Source: Novosphingobium sp. JCM 18896 (GTDB lineage: Bacteria > Pseudomonadota > Alphaproteobacteria > Sphingomonadales > Sphingomonadaceae). From it: DNA of 64,000 nt. Where the stretch lies: contig NZ_JAPCZF010000007.1 in NCBI RefSeq assembly GCF_025938095.1, forward strand, positions 1 to 64,000, given 5' to 3'. How positions within the stretch are numbered: position 1 is the stretch's first letter; each line of letters begins with the position of its first letter. Under the pieces are notes generated by a model that saw only the letters and a list, made by a program, of their open reading frames with translations, had not been told where the DNA came from and did no database searches. Below are positions 1-8,558 of this stretch, in pieces. The translations under genes and the position numbers were made by a program.

Positions 1-325
1 CCCCGCTAGTGCCAGCATCGTCACATGACATCGTCATAGCACTAACGACCTCCGCCTGATCAAAGGCGGTGAAACTCGGCTACGCGGTTCACACCCGCAA
101 GGTGGGGCTCAGGCTCCGCTTACGTTCTAGCAACGGGACTGCCCTGAACGAATGGCGGGTTTCAAGAAGCGGCTACGGCTCCTCGAACGGCAGGAATGTC
201 GGCGGGAGGCGCCCTCACCCAGCCCGGCTTGAGCGCCCGACGGCCCGGTTGTGGTGTCCGGACAGGCAGTTATCGAGCGGCGAGGAATGGAAAGCGGACT
301 TATAGACCTAGCACCCCAATCGCGC
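1..325. other. Gene-free left edge
   Basis: No supported coding region is seen here. Short open frames lack a ribosome binding site and any recognisable protein pattern. The stretch holds one copy of the dispersed intergenic repeat at 145-207. Confidence 0.5.
145..207 (+). repeat. Dispersed palindromic repeat, copy A
   Basis: It starts TGAACGAATGGCGGGTTTCA and ends GAACGGCAGGAATGTCGGCG, with about 23 bases between. It shares both conserved arms (TGAACGAAtGGC..TTTCA and GAACGGC.GgAATGTCGGC) with nine other copies in the window. The arms are imperfectly complementary around TTC/GAA. Confidence 0.7.
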
Positions 326-925
326 TTATTGAATCTCCCAGCTATCCAGAAACGCCATTGCTTTTGCCTTCATCCTCGGCATCTCATCGGCTTCCGTTTC
401 GTCAAAACTGAACTGGAGTAACATACCTTTGTAGCCCCAAACGGTGGTGCATAGGTTTGAGGGTTTCGGGTTCGCCGGATTGGGTTCGAAGAGCTGACAG
501 CTCGCAACCTGCTGCCACGTTTTCTGACCAGTTCGGTCGTCGTGATACACGATGAATAGATCTGAGGACCAAGAACCGAGTTCGTTCTGACGGCGCTCGA
601 ATTTTGGGTTCGTGCCAGTCAGCTCCGTTGCCTTCCCACATACAACATCCATCAAATGCGACACACCACCCGGACAGCGTCCGGCTAAAGGCTGAACTAG
701 GATGCGATGCTTCGGTATCTGGTTCGGGTAGCGGTTGGGTTCCAATAGAAACACGAAGCTATCGCTCTCGGGAGCGGGGAGCCAGGGTATCTTGGCGTCG
801 AATACGTGGTTTTTGGGCACATCGAATTGATGCCCTGCAACGCTCTGCCGAGATTTTTCGCTAAAGCCGGCCGCCGCAGACCAGATCGCGACAATCGCGC
901 CAACCGACAGGAGAGCAGCTTTCAT
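326..925 (-). CDS. Hypothetical exported protein, 199 aa
   Basis: A hydrophobic N-terminal segment of about 20 residues looks like a signal peptide, so the product is probably periplasmic or surface-exposed. The mature part is polar, with several Cys (for example in VVCGK and SCQLF), and ends with the stretch DSWEIQ. No family was recognised. ATG at 925 is preferred over the GTG one codon upstream. The gene stands alone, facing the left edge, with no operon partner in view. The call as a real gene rests on length, signal peptide and balanced composition; the function is unknown. Confidence 0.6.
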   Translation of the reverse strand: MKAALLSVGAIVAIWSAAAGFSEKSRQSVAGHQFDVPKNHVFDAKIPWLPAPESDSFVFLLEPNRYPNQIPKHRILVQPLAGRCPGGVSHLMDVVCGKATELTGTNPKFERRQNELGSWSSDLFIVYHDDRTGQKTWQQVASCQLFEPNPANPKPSNLCTTVWGYKGMLLQFSFDETEADEMPRMKAKAMAFLDSWEIQ

Positions 926-1210
926 CACCCCGCATTCGCCCGATCATCGCAAAAAACTCGTCCGCTTTTATCCGAATGATGCCAAGATACAAAGGTCCGC
1001 AATGTTGGCGCGAATGGCCGGCGGACTTCAGCCTGCGGTCCGCGTATGAGAGCGCCCTTGGTCGCAGCAAGAGTGGCCAGCATCCCAGCCCTGTTGGCTG
1101 TTGATGCCGAGCATACAGCTCCATGGGAATTTTAAACCCCCTCAAGGCCTTTCTAAACGATTTGACAGATAAAATTGTTTAGAATAGCCCTTCGTAGTAT
1201 TGGAGGGTTC

Positions 1211-1432
1211 ATGTCGCCGACTCGCATAATCCGCAAGCAGCTGAAAGCCATCGAGGCAGAGCTCGAGCTCGTCGATGGCCTGCGGGACCTAGCGAAGACG
1301 GAAGGGGGGCGCATGACGGAGTTCGGCCGCGCTCTCCTCGTGGCTGCGAAAGATGCAGAAGTGAAGCAATCCTTCATGGCCCGTTTGCTCGGCATATCTC
1401 CGGGCGCTGTTTCGCAGCACTACAACAAGTAA
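1211..1432 (+). CDS. Small helix-turn-helix-like protein, 73 aa
   Basis: The start at 1211 is set by the ribosome binding site GGAGGG five to eight bases upstream; an earlier in-frame codon at 1175 has none. The protein begins MSPTRIIRKQLKAIEAELE, a charged helix. It ends with a segment (QSFMARLLGISPGAVSQHY) that fits a helix-turn-helix, suggesting DNA binding. It is too short for firm family assignment. It is followed after 10 bases by a small membrane protein, so the two probably form an operon. A role as a repressor for the pair is inference. Confidence 0.6.
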   Translation: MSPTRIIRKQLKAIEAELELVDGLRDLAKTEGGRMTEFGRALLVAAKDAEVKQSFMARLLGISPGAVSQHYNK

Positions 1433-1442
1433 GGGCATGGTG

Positions 1443-1697
1443 ATGGATCAGGACAGCCCTCAGGTTACCCCCGCCTTTAGGCCAGAAGGAAGTGGCTCAT
1501 CGGCAGCGCGTAGCTTCAGAATGGTATTCTTGTCCGTTCTTTGCGTAACGATACTTTGTCTCGGAGGCCAAGTTCTACTTGCGGCTCTGTGGCCTCTCCC
1601 AACTCAGAATCAGCAGGGGGTGTCCGATGCGCTTGGTTTTGCCTGGAAGACGGGGCTGGGATCGATAGTAGGATTGCTCGGCGGCAAGCTCGTCTAG
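1443..1697 (+). CDS. Small membrane protein, 84 aa
   Basis: A polar N-terminus of about 28 residues is followed by a hydrophobic segment (MVFLSVLCVTILCLGGQVLL) and a second, weaker Gly-rich hydrophobic segment at the C-terminus (GSIVGLLGGKLV). This predicts one or two membrane passes. It lies 10 bases after the small helix-turn-helix gene. ATG 1443 is chosen over 1437, though both are possible. No family was recognised. Two-gene units of a small DNA-binding protein plus a small membrane protein can be addiction or stress modules, but nothing here proves it. Confidence 0.55.
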   Translation: MDQDSPQVTPAFRPEGSGSSAARSFRMVFLSVLCVTILCLGGQVLLAALWPLPTQNQQGVSDALGFAWKTGLGSIVGLLGGKLV

Positions 1698-2198
1698 GCC
1701 AGGCACCTGCCATGGCCAACGTGCAAAATAGGGGCGTCCTTGCCGGTTCCGTTTAACGAATGGCAGCCTTCAGGTAGGCCATTTGGTAGCCTGAATGTCG
1801 GCAATGGCTAAGGGGTTGCGGTCATCGTATCGCTATCCCCGCCGCGGATGAACGGGCGGCAGCTAACGATGCCGCGATCCAGGACCGCGAACGGCAGGTC
1901 TGTTGGCGGACGTCGCCATTCGCTCCGCAATTGCATGCCCCCTCCTAGGATCCCGCGACTTAAGGGAGTACCGGGGCGGTTTGAACCGCTCCGAGCCTGT
2001 GTAACAAATTATTGCCCCCTTCAGTGATTGCGGGCGCCACCTTGAAATTCAGCCTTCGAGCGATAGCTTGAAGGAGCGGACCGGGCCCCTCTGGCGAGAA
2101 TAGTCTCGTGATGTCGGACGTATCGAACTCACGGGGTCTTCCGAATTCAAACGTACCCCGCGAGCTAGATCCATTGAAGTTGGATAGAGGAGTATGTT
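1698..2198. other. Intergenic region with one repeat copy
   Basis: No gene was recognised in these 500 bases. The repeat copy at 1754-1808 is the only structured element seen. A purine-rich GAGGAG near 2187 is the ribosome binding site of the next gene. Confidence 0.5.
1754..1808 (+). repeat. Dispersed palindromic repeat, copy B (diverged)
   Basis: It carries the left-arm remnant AACGAATGGCAGCCTTCAGG and the right-arm remnant CTGAATGTCGGCAATGG. It is shorter than the other copies and lacks the GAACGGC core, so it is read as a decayed member. Confidence 0.55.
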
Positions 2199-2633
2199 GT
2201 GATCTTATCTTTGCTCGCCATGACTGCTGCTAGTGCTGCGCCGATTGCTAATCAGGTGCATCGGACGAACGTCGAGAATGAGGGTCGGCGATATGAAGTC
2301 AGCTATCGCGCCGATGTAACGACATCAACCCAGCAGATTGGCATGTCAGCGGGGACTAGGCCCAGCACTGAACGCTGTCTCTGGTCGGTCCGGGTAGCCG
2401 TCATCCGCGATGTCACCCCCACCACCGGCGCAGCGCTGTCGCATCGTCTTGACGACGATAACGTGATCCGTGGCAGTCATTTCGGCAAGTGTTCGGAAAA
2501 TAGAGGAAACGTTGCCGCTTCTATCGCGCGGCGTGCCGACGATGTGCGGGCCCATCTCGTGAAAGCTGCTGACCGCGATGCTGACCGCTTGGCCGCCGAT
2601 CTGCGCTCGGCTCAGCAATTCGCGGCGAACTGA
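2199..2633 (+). CDS. Hypothetical exported protein, 144 aa
   Basis: It probably starts at GTG 2199, six bases after GAGGAG. The first 15 residues (MILSLLAMTAASAAP) are a short signal peptide. The mature part has two Cys (ERCLWSV and GKCSENR) that could form a disulfide in the periplasm, and an Ala/Asp/Arg-rich helical C-terminus. No family was recognised. It is flanked by intergenic DNA on both sides and is probably monocistronic. Confidence 0.55.
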   Translation: MILSLLAMTAASAAPIANQVHRTNVENEGRRYEVSYRADVTTSTQQIGMSAGTRPSTERCLWSVRVAVIRDVTPTTGAALSHRLDDDNVIRGSHFGKCSENRGNVAASIARRADDVRAHLVKAADRDADRLAADLRSAQQFAAN

Positions 2634-2852
2634 CGCCTTTAGCCGTTGGTTAGGGTGCCCCCGAACGCGGCTCGTCCGGGGTCCTCTAAGTTGAAGGGCC
2701 ACTGTCGCAAGTGAGTCCTTCAAGATCCCGGCTCCGGCCCGCACGAGCAAACTGCCCCCTCCCGAACTGTTGGCGCTTGACGCCACATCGTCGAGGAGCC
2801 TCAGTCGTTATTGGGAGTCCAGCGTAAGCTCAATCAAGCAGGGAGAAACAGC

Positions 2853-3503
2853 GTGAGCGAAGACGGTTGGAAAAGCTTCCTTGCCGAGGGTTTGACTGAT
2901 TGGGTGGTTCTACACGGCGGAGCCGCCGCGTTCTTCAGGACCGGTTCGCTCGAAGCCGCAGGGCGCCTGGCCGCCTCCATCTCTGCGGTATCGGACCTCT
3001 CCGGTCGCGGCGCGAAGATCACGATCTCTGATGGGGGCGTCGCGATCCGGCTCACGCGGGACGTTTGGCAGCTTGAAGACGAACACCGGGGGCTGGCTCG
3101 AGCCGTGTCTTCGGTAGCCCATCACCAAGGAGCTGTTGCAGACCGAAGCGCGGTGCAGGAAGTTCAGATTGCGGTTGCCGCGAAAGAAAGCTGCATAGAT
3201 CTCGGGTTCTGGCGAGCGGTGCTCGGGTATGAACCGATGGCCGATGACAATGCGGTAGACCCACTGGGTCACGGATCCACGGTCTGGATGCAGGAGCTGT
3301 CCGAAACGAAGTCACTTCGCCATGCGATGCACATCGACGTTTCTGTCTCGCGAGATCAGGTGCAGGCGCGCCTCACTGCGGCCATTGCCGCAGGCGGCCG
3401 TATCGTCGATGAAAGCCACGCGCCCTCGCACTGGACCTTATCGGATCGCGCAGGCAATCGCGTGTGCGTTTGCGCGTGGCCGGATACGGGGCCTGATCAT
3501 TGA
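2853..3503 (+). CDS. Fused pterin-4a-carbinolamine dehydratase-like / VOC protein
   Basis: This is a two-domain cytoplasmic protein of 216 aa. Residues about 1-95 (WKSFLAEGLTDWVVLHGGA, TGSLEAAGRLAASI) match the 4a-hydroxytetrahydrobiopterin dehydratase fold, though the usual histidine cluster is not evident. Residues about 115-216 form a VOC (glyoxalase/bleomycin-resistance) module with FWRAVLGYEP, STVWMQ, MHIDVSV and WTLSDRAGNRVCV. Such fusions are seen in actinobacteria and other bacteria; the reaction is not established. GTG 2853 is preferred because GGGAGA lies just upstream. Whether the dehydratase half is still catalytic is open. Confidence 0.75.
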   Translation: MSEDGWKSFLAEGLTDWVVLHGGAAAFFRTGSLEAAGRLAASISAVSDLSGRGAKITISDGGVAIRLTRDVWQLEDEHRGLARAVSSVAHHQGAVADRSAVQEVQIAVAAKESCIDLGFWRAVLGYEPMADDNAVDPLGHGSTVWMQELSETKSLRHAMHIDVSVSRDQVQARLTAAIAAGGRIVDESHAPSHWTLSDRAGNRVCVCAWPDTGPDH

Positions 3504-3556
3504 ACGGCCGCTTATGCAAAACTTTGAGCACCCGGCGAACAGCCGGCCTGTGGTCA

Positions 3557-3844
3557 TCAGATCACCCCGACCGCCCCTTGAGCCCAAATAACGGCAACAG
3601 CAGACGCGACCGCAGCCCCGATGATGATACGCGAACGTCGCGAGATTCTCGAGTGGAGCAACAACTCAAACGCACCGCCTGCCCCAAACAGCAAAACGGC
3701 TGCGGCGACGAAATCAAAACCTGACCAAGTCACTTCATCGGTGACCTGCATCGCCAGAAATGGCAGCAGCAGGCAACCCACGATGGTCGTCCAAAGAGCC
3801 AATCGCACTGTGCCAAAAGCCGGTTGATCCGTACCATCCGCCAC
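3557..3844 (-). CDS. Small inner-membrane protein, 95 aa
   Basis: Three hydrophobic segments are visible (ALWTTIVGCLLLPFLAMQV; FDFVAAAVLLFGAGGAFELL; IIIGAAVASAVAVIWAQGAV), giving a compact three-helix membrane protein. The motif VTWSGFDF between segments one and two recurs in small membrane proteins of sphingomonads, as far as I recall; no function is known. It is convergent with the dehydratase/VOC gene and separated from the IS110 element by about 250 bases. Confidence 0.65.
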   Translation of the reverse strand: MADGTDQPAFGTVRLALWTTIVGCLLLPFLAMQVTDEVTWSGFDFVAAAVLLFGAGGAFELLLHSRISRRSRIIIGAAVASAVAVIWAQGAVGVI

Positions 3845-4099
3845 AATGACATCCCCTGCTGATGCGGCGGTTAGCGCCGCGCCGTCACATTACAACGAAC
3901 GACGTCTGTGGACGCCCCTAAAGAAGCAAGCGATAAATGAGGTCCGGCACGTAGTCAGGTGCTCTCGTCTGTCCGGCCTCTGATACAGCCTATGGCTGTG
4001 GGCCAGTATGGGAGTTCGCGGACCGGATCCACATCGGCTTTGCGCGCTTGGTTAGCGCTACGCCATTCTCTGGTTTTCCGACCCCGTCGTACCGACTGT

Positions 4100-5239
4100 T
4101 GTGCCATACCCTCCTTCGACCGCCTACGTCTCCCGGCGACCTCTGGCCTTCGCCGCAGCCCTACGCTGCAGCGACGACCGGAGCTTTGTAATCTTCTTTC
4201 CTGGTCATCAGTGCCCAAGCGATGCGCGCCATCTTGTTCGCGAGCGCCACCGAGACAAGCATCCGGGGCTTACGCGCTAGCATCCCTTCCAGCCACGAGC
4301 CTGGCCGCGCGCCATGTATAGTAGCCTGCCTTACGACCGCGCTACCGCCGATGATGAGAAGCCGCCTGATCGTTCGCTCGCCCATTTTCGAGATGCGGCC
4401 GAGCTTCTGCTTGCCTCCCGTCGAGTGTTGGAGCGGAGCGAGGCCCAGCCACGCAGCAAAGTCGCGCCCCTTGCTGAACGTGGCAGCATGAGGCGCCAGC
4501 GCCACGATCGCGGTAGCAGCGATCGGCCCGATGCCGGGGATCGTCATTAGCCGGCGGGCAACCTCATCCTCGCGGGCGCGACGTGCGATTTCCTTGTCCA
4601 GGTCGGCGATCCGGTCGCCAAGTTCGGCCAGCATATCGGTCATGATGCGGAACATGGCGCGTGCCGCCTCGGGCAATGACGAAGCCATTTCATCCTCGTC
4701 GAGCAAGTCCGCCAAAATCGTCATCTGGGCCTTGCCGCGCGGCGCTACCCAGCCATATTCGGCAAGATGGCCCCGCAATGCATTGATGAGCTGGGTGCGT
4801 TGCCGGACCAGTAGGTCACGGGTCCGGAAGACCATACCGGCAGCCTGCTGCTCCTCCGTTTTTATCGCAACGAAGCGCATGCCCGGTCGCCGCGCCGCCT
4901 CGCAAATAGCCTCTGCATCGACCGCATCGTTCTTGTGTCGTTTCACGAACGGTTTGACATAGGCAGGCGGGATTAGTCGCACCTCATGGCCGAACTGCGT
5001 CAACTCGCGAGCCCAGTGATGCGAGCCGCCGCATGCCTCCATCGCGACGAGGCAGGCCGGTTGCGTGGCGAAGAAGTCAAGCAGCTTGCCCCGGCTCAGC
5101 TTGCGGCTGAAGACCGCCTTACCGCGTTCATCGGCGCCATGCGCGTGGAACGAACTCTTGGCGATATCCAACCCGATTGTGATAACCTGCGACACGGACG
5201 CCTCCCTCAAGTGGTGATCAACACCTCCACTTTGGCACA
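4100..5239 (-). mobile_element. IS110-family insertion sequence (IS1111-like)
   Basis: One transposase gene fills the element. The heptamer TGTGCCA at 4100-4106 and its complement TGGCACA at 5233-5239 flank it as an inverted pair. IS1111-type members of the family carry short subterminal inverted repeats, so this pair may mark the ends approximately; a chance match is possible. IS110 elements usually leave no clear target duplication, so the exact boundaries stay open. The left flank from 3845 to about 4095 holds no gene. Confidence 0.55.
4161..5195 (-). CDS. IS110-family transposase, 344 aa
   Basis: This is a DEDD transposase that carries out site-specific transposition of its own element. 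The N-terminal RuvC-like domain begins VITIGLDIAKSSFHAHG with the first catalytic Asp, and continues with KNDAVDAEAI. The C-terminal transposase_20 domain has MTIPGIGPIAATAIVA, FAAWLGLAPLQHSTGGK and RTIRRLLIIGG, including the Ser region expected for this family. GTG 5195 is favoured because GGGAGG precedes it. Length fits the family and no frameshift is seen, so it may be active. Confidence 0.93.
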   Translation of the reverse strand: MSQVITIGLDIAKSSFHAHGADERGKAVFSRKLSRGKLLDFFATQPACLVAMEACGGSHHWARELTQFGHEVRLIPPAYVKPFVKRHKNDAVDAEAICEAARRPGMRFVAIKTEEQQAAGMVFRTRDLLVRQRTQLINALRGHLAEYGWVAPRGKAQMTILADLLDEDEMASSLPEAARAMFRIMTDMLAELGDRIADLDKEIARRAREDEVARRLMTIPGIGPIAATAIVALAPHAATFSKGRDFAAWLGLAPLQHSTGGKQKLGRISKMGERTIRRLLIIGGSAVVRQATIHGARPGSWLEGMLARKPRMLVSVALANKMARIAWALMTRKEDYKAPVVAAA

Positions 5240-5403
5240 TCGATGCCGTCGGGGGGCGTCCACCCCATCAGCTTTCGGGAACGTGAACCATGCTGACGAA
5301 CGACCGTTTTGTCGGCGGGCGACGACTCCACACCGGCTACCTTTCGCTCGCGCTGCCGATCAAAAAACTATTCCGCAGAGGGCGAATTACGAACAGCAGA
5401 CGC

Positions 5404-6060
5404 TTAGAGCACAACAACGCGATCCAACTCCTCGTAATCAGCAACGAGGAAATCAGCACCGGCGGCTGCGAGGCGTTCGGCGAGATTGGGGCGCACGTGA
5501 GATCCCGCAAGTAGACCGACTACAGACATTCCTGCAGCCTTGGCCGCCTTAACGCCCGACACGCTGTCTTCGATCACCAGCACTCGGCTAGGCAAAACGG
5601 CAAGTTGGTTTGCCGCGTGAAGAAACAAGTCCGGAAACGGCTTGCCCCTCGCAACGTCATCAGCGCTGAACACACGACCGGCAAAATGCTCCCTCAAGCC
5701 AATCTTTGCCAAACTGGCCTCAAGCCTAGCATGCGAACTCGAAGACGCGATGCATTTCGGAGTTCCAGAATGGCGCTCAAGGTATGCGGCAGCACCCTTA
5801 ACAGGCTCCAGTCCCCTGGCAAACGCTTCAAGGGTACGGGATAGGAGGGTGGTCTCAAATCCTGGCAATGCTTGGCCCGTCTCCTGCTCTATGATGTCGC
5901 GCACCTCAGAGGATCGCTTTCCAACAAAAATGTCGAGAGCGTCCTCAGGGCAAACGGAATAGCCTAGTTGAGTTGACAACTCGGACACCACGACGTTGGC
6001 GATGTGTTCGCTATCGGCGATCACGCCATCGAAATCGAAAATGAGTGCTTCAATGCTCAC
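5404..6060 (-). CDS. HAD-family phosphatase, beta-phosphoglucomutase-like, 218 aa
   Basis: This is a cytoplasmic HAD hydrolase of subfamily IA. Motif I is FDFDGVIADSE with the nucleophile Asp and the acid/base Asp two residues on. Motif II is CIASSSS, the Lys of motif III lies in RGKPFPD, and motif IV is VIEDSVSGVKAA. The alpha-helical cap after motif I is intact. Such enzymes act on sugar phosphates or phosphoglycolate-type substrates; the substrate here is unknown. It starts at GTG 6060. No operon partner is seen: the IS110 element lies downstream and a divergent membrane-protein gene upstream. Confidence 0.85.
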   Translation of the reverse strand: MSIEALIFDFDGVIADSEHIANVVVSELSTQLGYSVCPEDALDIFVGKRSSEVRDIIEQETGQALPGFETTLLSRTLEAFARGLEPVKGAAAYLERHSGTPKCIASSSSHARLEASLAKIGLREHFAGRVFSADDVARGKPFPDLFLHAANQLAVLPSRVLVIEDSVSGVKAAKAAGMSVVGLLAGSHVRPNLAERLAAAGADFLVADYEELDRVVVL

Positions 6061-6136
6061 GTGGTCACCCTTAGAACCCGCCAGCAGATCGCTGCCGTTA
6101 CGGCAGAATGGAACGGACTATTTCCTTAGGCAATCG

Positions 6137-6880
6137 AATGTGAGAAACTGCTTCGACTACGTGGGGGATATTGTGGACGCGATCGTTTCTGTCGAGCCAA
6201 GTGAAACAAAGTGCGGCGAAAAGCGGACACCAGAGCACTGGGTTAAGAGAGCCTGGAATGGGTTTCTCGGCTTCAATCCGCCTGACTTTCGCGATCCGCG
6301 TATATTTGTGCCGATCTTCTCAAAGCCCAACGAGGATCAGATTCGCTGCGCAGAGATGATCGCTAAACAAATCGAGGTTGAGCAAGGTTTAGCAAGCACT
6401 CGAATGACCTGGAATCTTACGTTTCAAGGATTTACGATCGCTGCATACGCGTTGGTAGCTTCGTCCAATGGCACGACGCCAGCGAAAGGAATTCTGGGAT
6501 GGGCTATTGGACTTTCTTCCGGTTTTGTCGCATATGTGACTATGCGGGGTATTGTCGCATCTCAGGTTCAGCGAAAGTATCTCAAAGATTGTTGGGCAGC
6601 AAATGAGTTAACTCGTTTCTTCCCTGAACCATTTTCTATCAGCAAAACTTCCTCTCATGGTCGCTGGCCATCATATGCGATTTGCGTTGTACTCATGGTC
6701 ATGTGGGCAATCCTCTTGCTCACATCACTTTGGAGCACGAATGACGACCCTACCAAGGTGCAGCTCGTACGATCTTCGAAAGTGTCGGCTCCAATTTTAG
6801 TCGGTCAGAATGTGAGAAATTTTCAGGCCAAAGCGAGGACCTCTCCGCAACCACCTGTTTTCCGTTCGACTCTGTCCTGA
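6137..6880 (+). CDS. Hypothetical membrane protein, about 247 aa (start uncertain)
   Basis: The open frame begins further left (5996), but that part overlaps the HAD gene on the other strand and has no protein-like pattern. GTG 6137 is a guess, with no good ribosome binding site. A soluble N-terminal part contains GFNPPDFRDPRIFVPIFSKP. Three hydrophobic helices follow (about residues 98-115, 120-140, 180-200). The short C-terminal tail is polar. No family was recognised. Composition is less GC-rich than the neighbours, hinting at recent acquisition. Confidence 0.5.
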   Translation, partial: NVRNCFDYVGDIVDAIVSVEPSETKCGEKRTPEHWVKRAWNGFLGFNPPDFRDPRIFVPIFSKPNEDQIRCAEMIAKQIEVEQGLASTRMTWNLTFQGFTIAAYALVASSNGTTPAKGILGWAIGLSSGFVAYVTMRGIVASQVQRKYLKDCWAANELTRFFPEPFSISKTSSHGRWPSYAICVVLMVMWAILLLTSLWSTNDDPTKVQLVRSSKVSAPILVGQNVRNFQAKARTSPQPPVFRSTLS

Positions 6881-6928
6881 GGTTTCCGAAAGTCAGCGCG
6901 GCTTTTGCTATTCTCTTTCTCGGAAGTA

Positions 6929-6992
6929 TGAACGCACGGCGCTTTCAGGGACTGCCAACCCCTACTTCGTCGACCGCTATGTCGGCGGAGAC
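6929..6992 (+). repeat. Dispersed palindromic repeat, copy C
   Basis: The left arm is TGAACGCACGGCGCTTTCAG and the right arm ACCGCTATGTCGGCGGAGA, with the same spacing as the best copies. It lies between two unrelated + strand genes. Confidence 0.6.
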
Positions 6993-7180
6993 CGGGGTAC
7001 GCGCGGCAGTCGATATAGGCGGCTGCGGCCAACTTTACCCTCACATGGAGATCCCGAGCGAAGTTCCGAAAGCTTTCCATTGATCATGCGGCATGGTCCG
7101 CGAACTCGAGCGTCCGAAATCCAGGCTGACGCATGCCAGGCGTTAACCTGAGCATCGCTGCATTGAGTTATCGTGGGAGG

Positions 7181-7969
7181 ATGCGCAGTCACCACATCCC
7201 CACCATCACAGCGGTCGCGGCATCCATCTTCTCAACCGAGCCCGCAAATGCGTGTATCGACATTGCTCCGTTCAAATTCGAAGACATTCGATATGCCGAT
7301 GCGATCGTGGTAGGCAGAATCTCAAATTTTCACGTCGTTCTCGACCAAAGGGCAAGAGACGATAGGGCGGAAATGCTAAAACGCCCAGATCTCTCGCCTG
7401 AGTTCCGTGCTATGATGGAAAACCAGTCCGGATGGATTACTGACTACGCGGAATTCGATGTCAATGTGCATCAAACGATCACCGGAAATGTCCCAAGAAA
7501 ATTAGTAGTTACCTGGGACAACTCGACATTCTCCGAACCAGAGGTGTTTCCTGCGGGACCATATTTGATCGCGCTTCGCAGACCTCAATCTATGATACCG
7601 CCGCTTCGCGGCGGCAGTGCGACGGTTCTGCCAACTCAGCGACCAGATTTATTCACAGTCCTACAGGCTCCCTGCGCAGGTGTTTTCATCCTCGACAGCT
7701 CGCAAGAAAACATCGCCGATGCTCAGAGGGCGCTTAAGGGTGAGGCAGTAGCATCCAGGCATTTCGGAGAGCAGGTTTCACAGGACCTAAATCGTGAATA
7801 TCAGCAGCTGGATGCGGTCCGAAGGCGCGCCTTCATGTGGAAGGTGATTACAATTTGCCTTTCCATCGCAGGTTTCGCTTCCATACTTTTTACTTTGCTC
7901 CGTAGACGCCGCAAGATCAACGGAATGCGCCAGAGTGATAATGCGGTCGAGCGCCGTTCAGTGGGATGA
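7181..7969 (+). CDS. Hypothetical exported, membrane-anchored protein, 262 aa
   Basis: An N-terminal hydrophobic stretch ending near ANACID resembles a signal peptide, and IDIAPF begins the mature part. The middle contains a beta-rich region (YADAIVVGRISNF, AEFDVNVHQTITG, GPYLIALRRP) like domains found in secreted proteins with a Cys near the N-terminus. A C-terminal helix (ITICLSIAGFASILFTLL) followed by RRRRK is a stop-transfer anchor, placing the domain in the periplasm. GGGAGG abuts the ATG, which is closer than usual, so an upstream start at 7133 is possible. Function unknown. Confidence 0.6.
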   Translation: MRSHHIPTITAVAASIFSTEPANACIDIAPFKFEDIRYADAIVVGRISNFHVVLDQRARDDRAEMLKRPDLSPEFRAMMENQSGWITDYAEFDVNVHQTITGNVPRKLVVTWDNSTFSEPEVFPAGPYLIALRRPQSMIPPLRGGSATVLPTQRPDLFTVLQAPCAGVFILDSSQENIADAQRALKGEAVASRHFGEQVSQDLNREYQQLDAVRRRAFMWKVITICLSIAGFASILFTLLRRRRKINGMRQSDNAVERRSVG

Positions 7970-8065
7970 CCACCCTCCTGATATGAGAAGCGCGAAATGG
8001 CTAGCGTTGCAATTCACAGAGAAAGGCGCTGCTCCAACCGCCAACCGATCCTCCCTCCCCATCAT

Positions 8066-8128
8066 CATGAACAAGTGGCCGCTTTCAAGGAGCTCGGAGG
8101 CACGGTTGAACGGCGGCAATGTCGGCGG
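8066..8128 (+). repeat. Dispersed palindromic repeat, copy D (near consensus)
   Basis: The left arm is TGAACAAGTGGCCGCTTTCA and the right arm TTGAACGGCGGCAATGTCGG. The inner parts GCCGC..TTCAA and TTGAA..GCGGC are complementary, so transcripts could fold into a hairpin. Confidence 0.75.
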
Positions 8129-8391
8129 TACCGCGCTAGTCCCAGAGCCCTATGATCGCGCAGACTCCGCCGATCAATGCCAGCAGGAGCGCCAGCGCCA
8201 TTAGGCGCCCAGCCGTCGGCCCGCACCTGTCCCACACGTGGGTTACGACCCACTCATATCCCGCTTGAAGGGGTTGGTCAGGCATAGGAGGCAACCTACT
8301 GCAGATCTGCAAGTGCGCAACAGAAGCGCTGACATGACATGCCGATGTCAGAGATCTCGGTCATCAGGCTACTCCTGATTTCGTCAAGCTT

Positions 8392-8455
8392 CATGAATGG
8401 CCGGCCGCTTCTAGGGAGCGAGCATCAGCCGTCGAATGTCGGCAATGTGGGCGAT
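8392..8455 (+). repeat. Dispersed palindromic repeat, copy E
   Basis: The left arm is TGAATGGCCGGCCGCTTCTA and the right arm GTCGAATGTCGGCAATGTGG. It lies directly upstream of the outer-membrane receptor gene. Confidence 0.7.
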
Positions 8456-8558
8456 CATCGCGTGTCCCGGCGGCGGGGTAGATCATATCTGGAGCTTTCC
8501 GGTGTTCTCCCATCCTCGAAGATCGGTATAGATCGAGATCGATCGTCGCGGAGAACCC

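Larger units (their letters stand above)
7970..8558. other. Intergenic region with two repeat copies
   Basis: Nearly 600 bases without a recognisable gene. Two copies of the dispersed repeat lie here (8066-8128 and 8392-8455). In the reading frame of the downstream receptor an in-frame TAG occurs close upstream of its ATG, so the receptor does not extend into this region. Confidence 0.55.
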
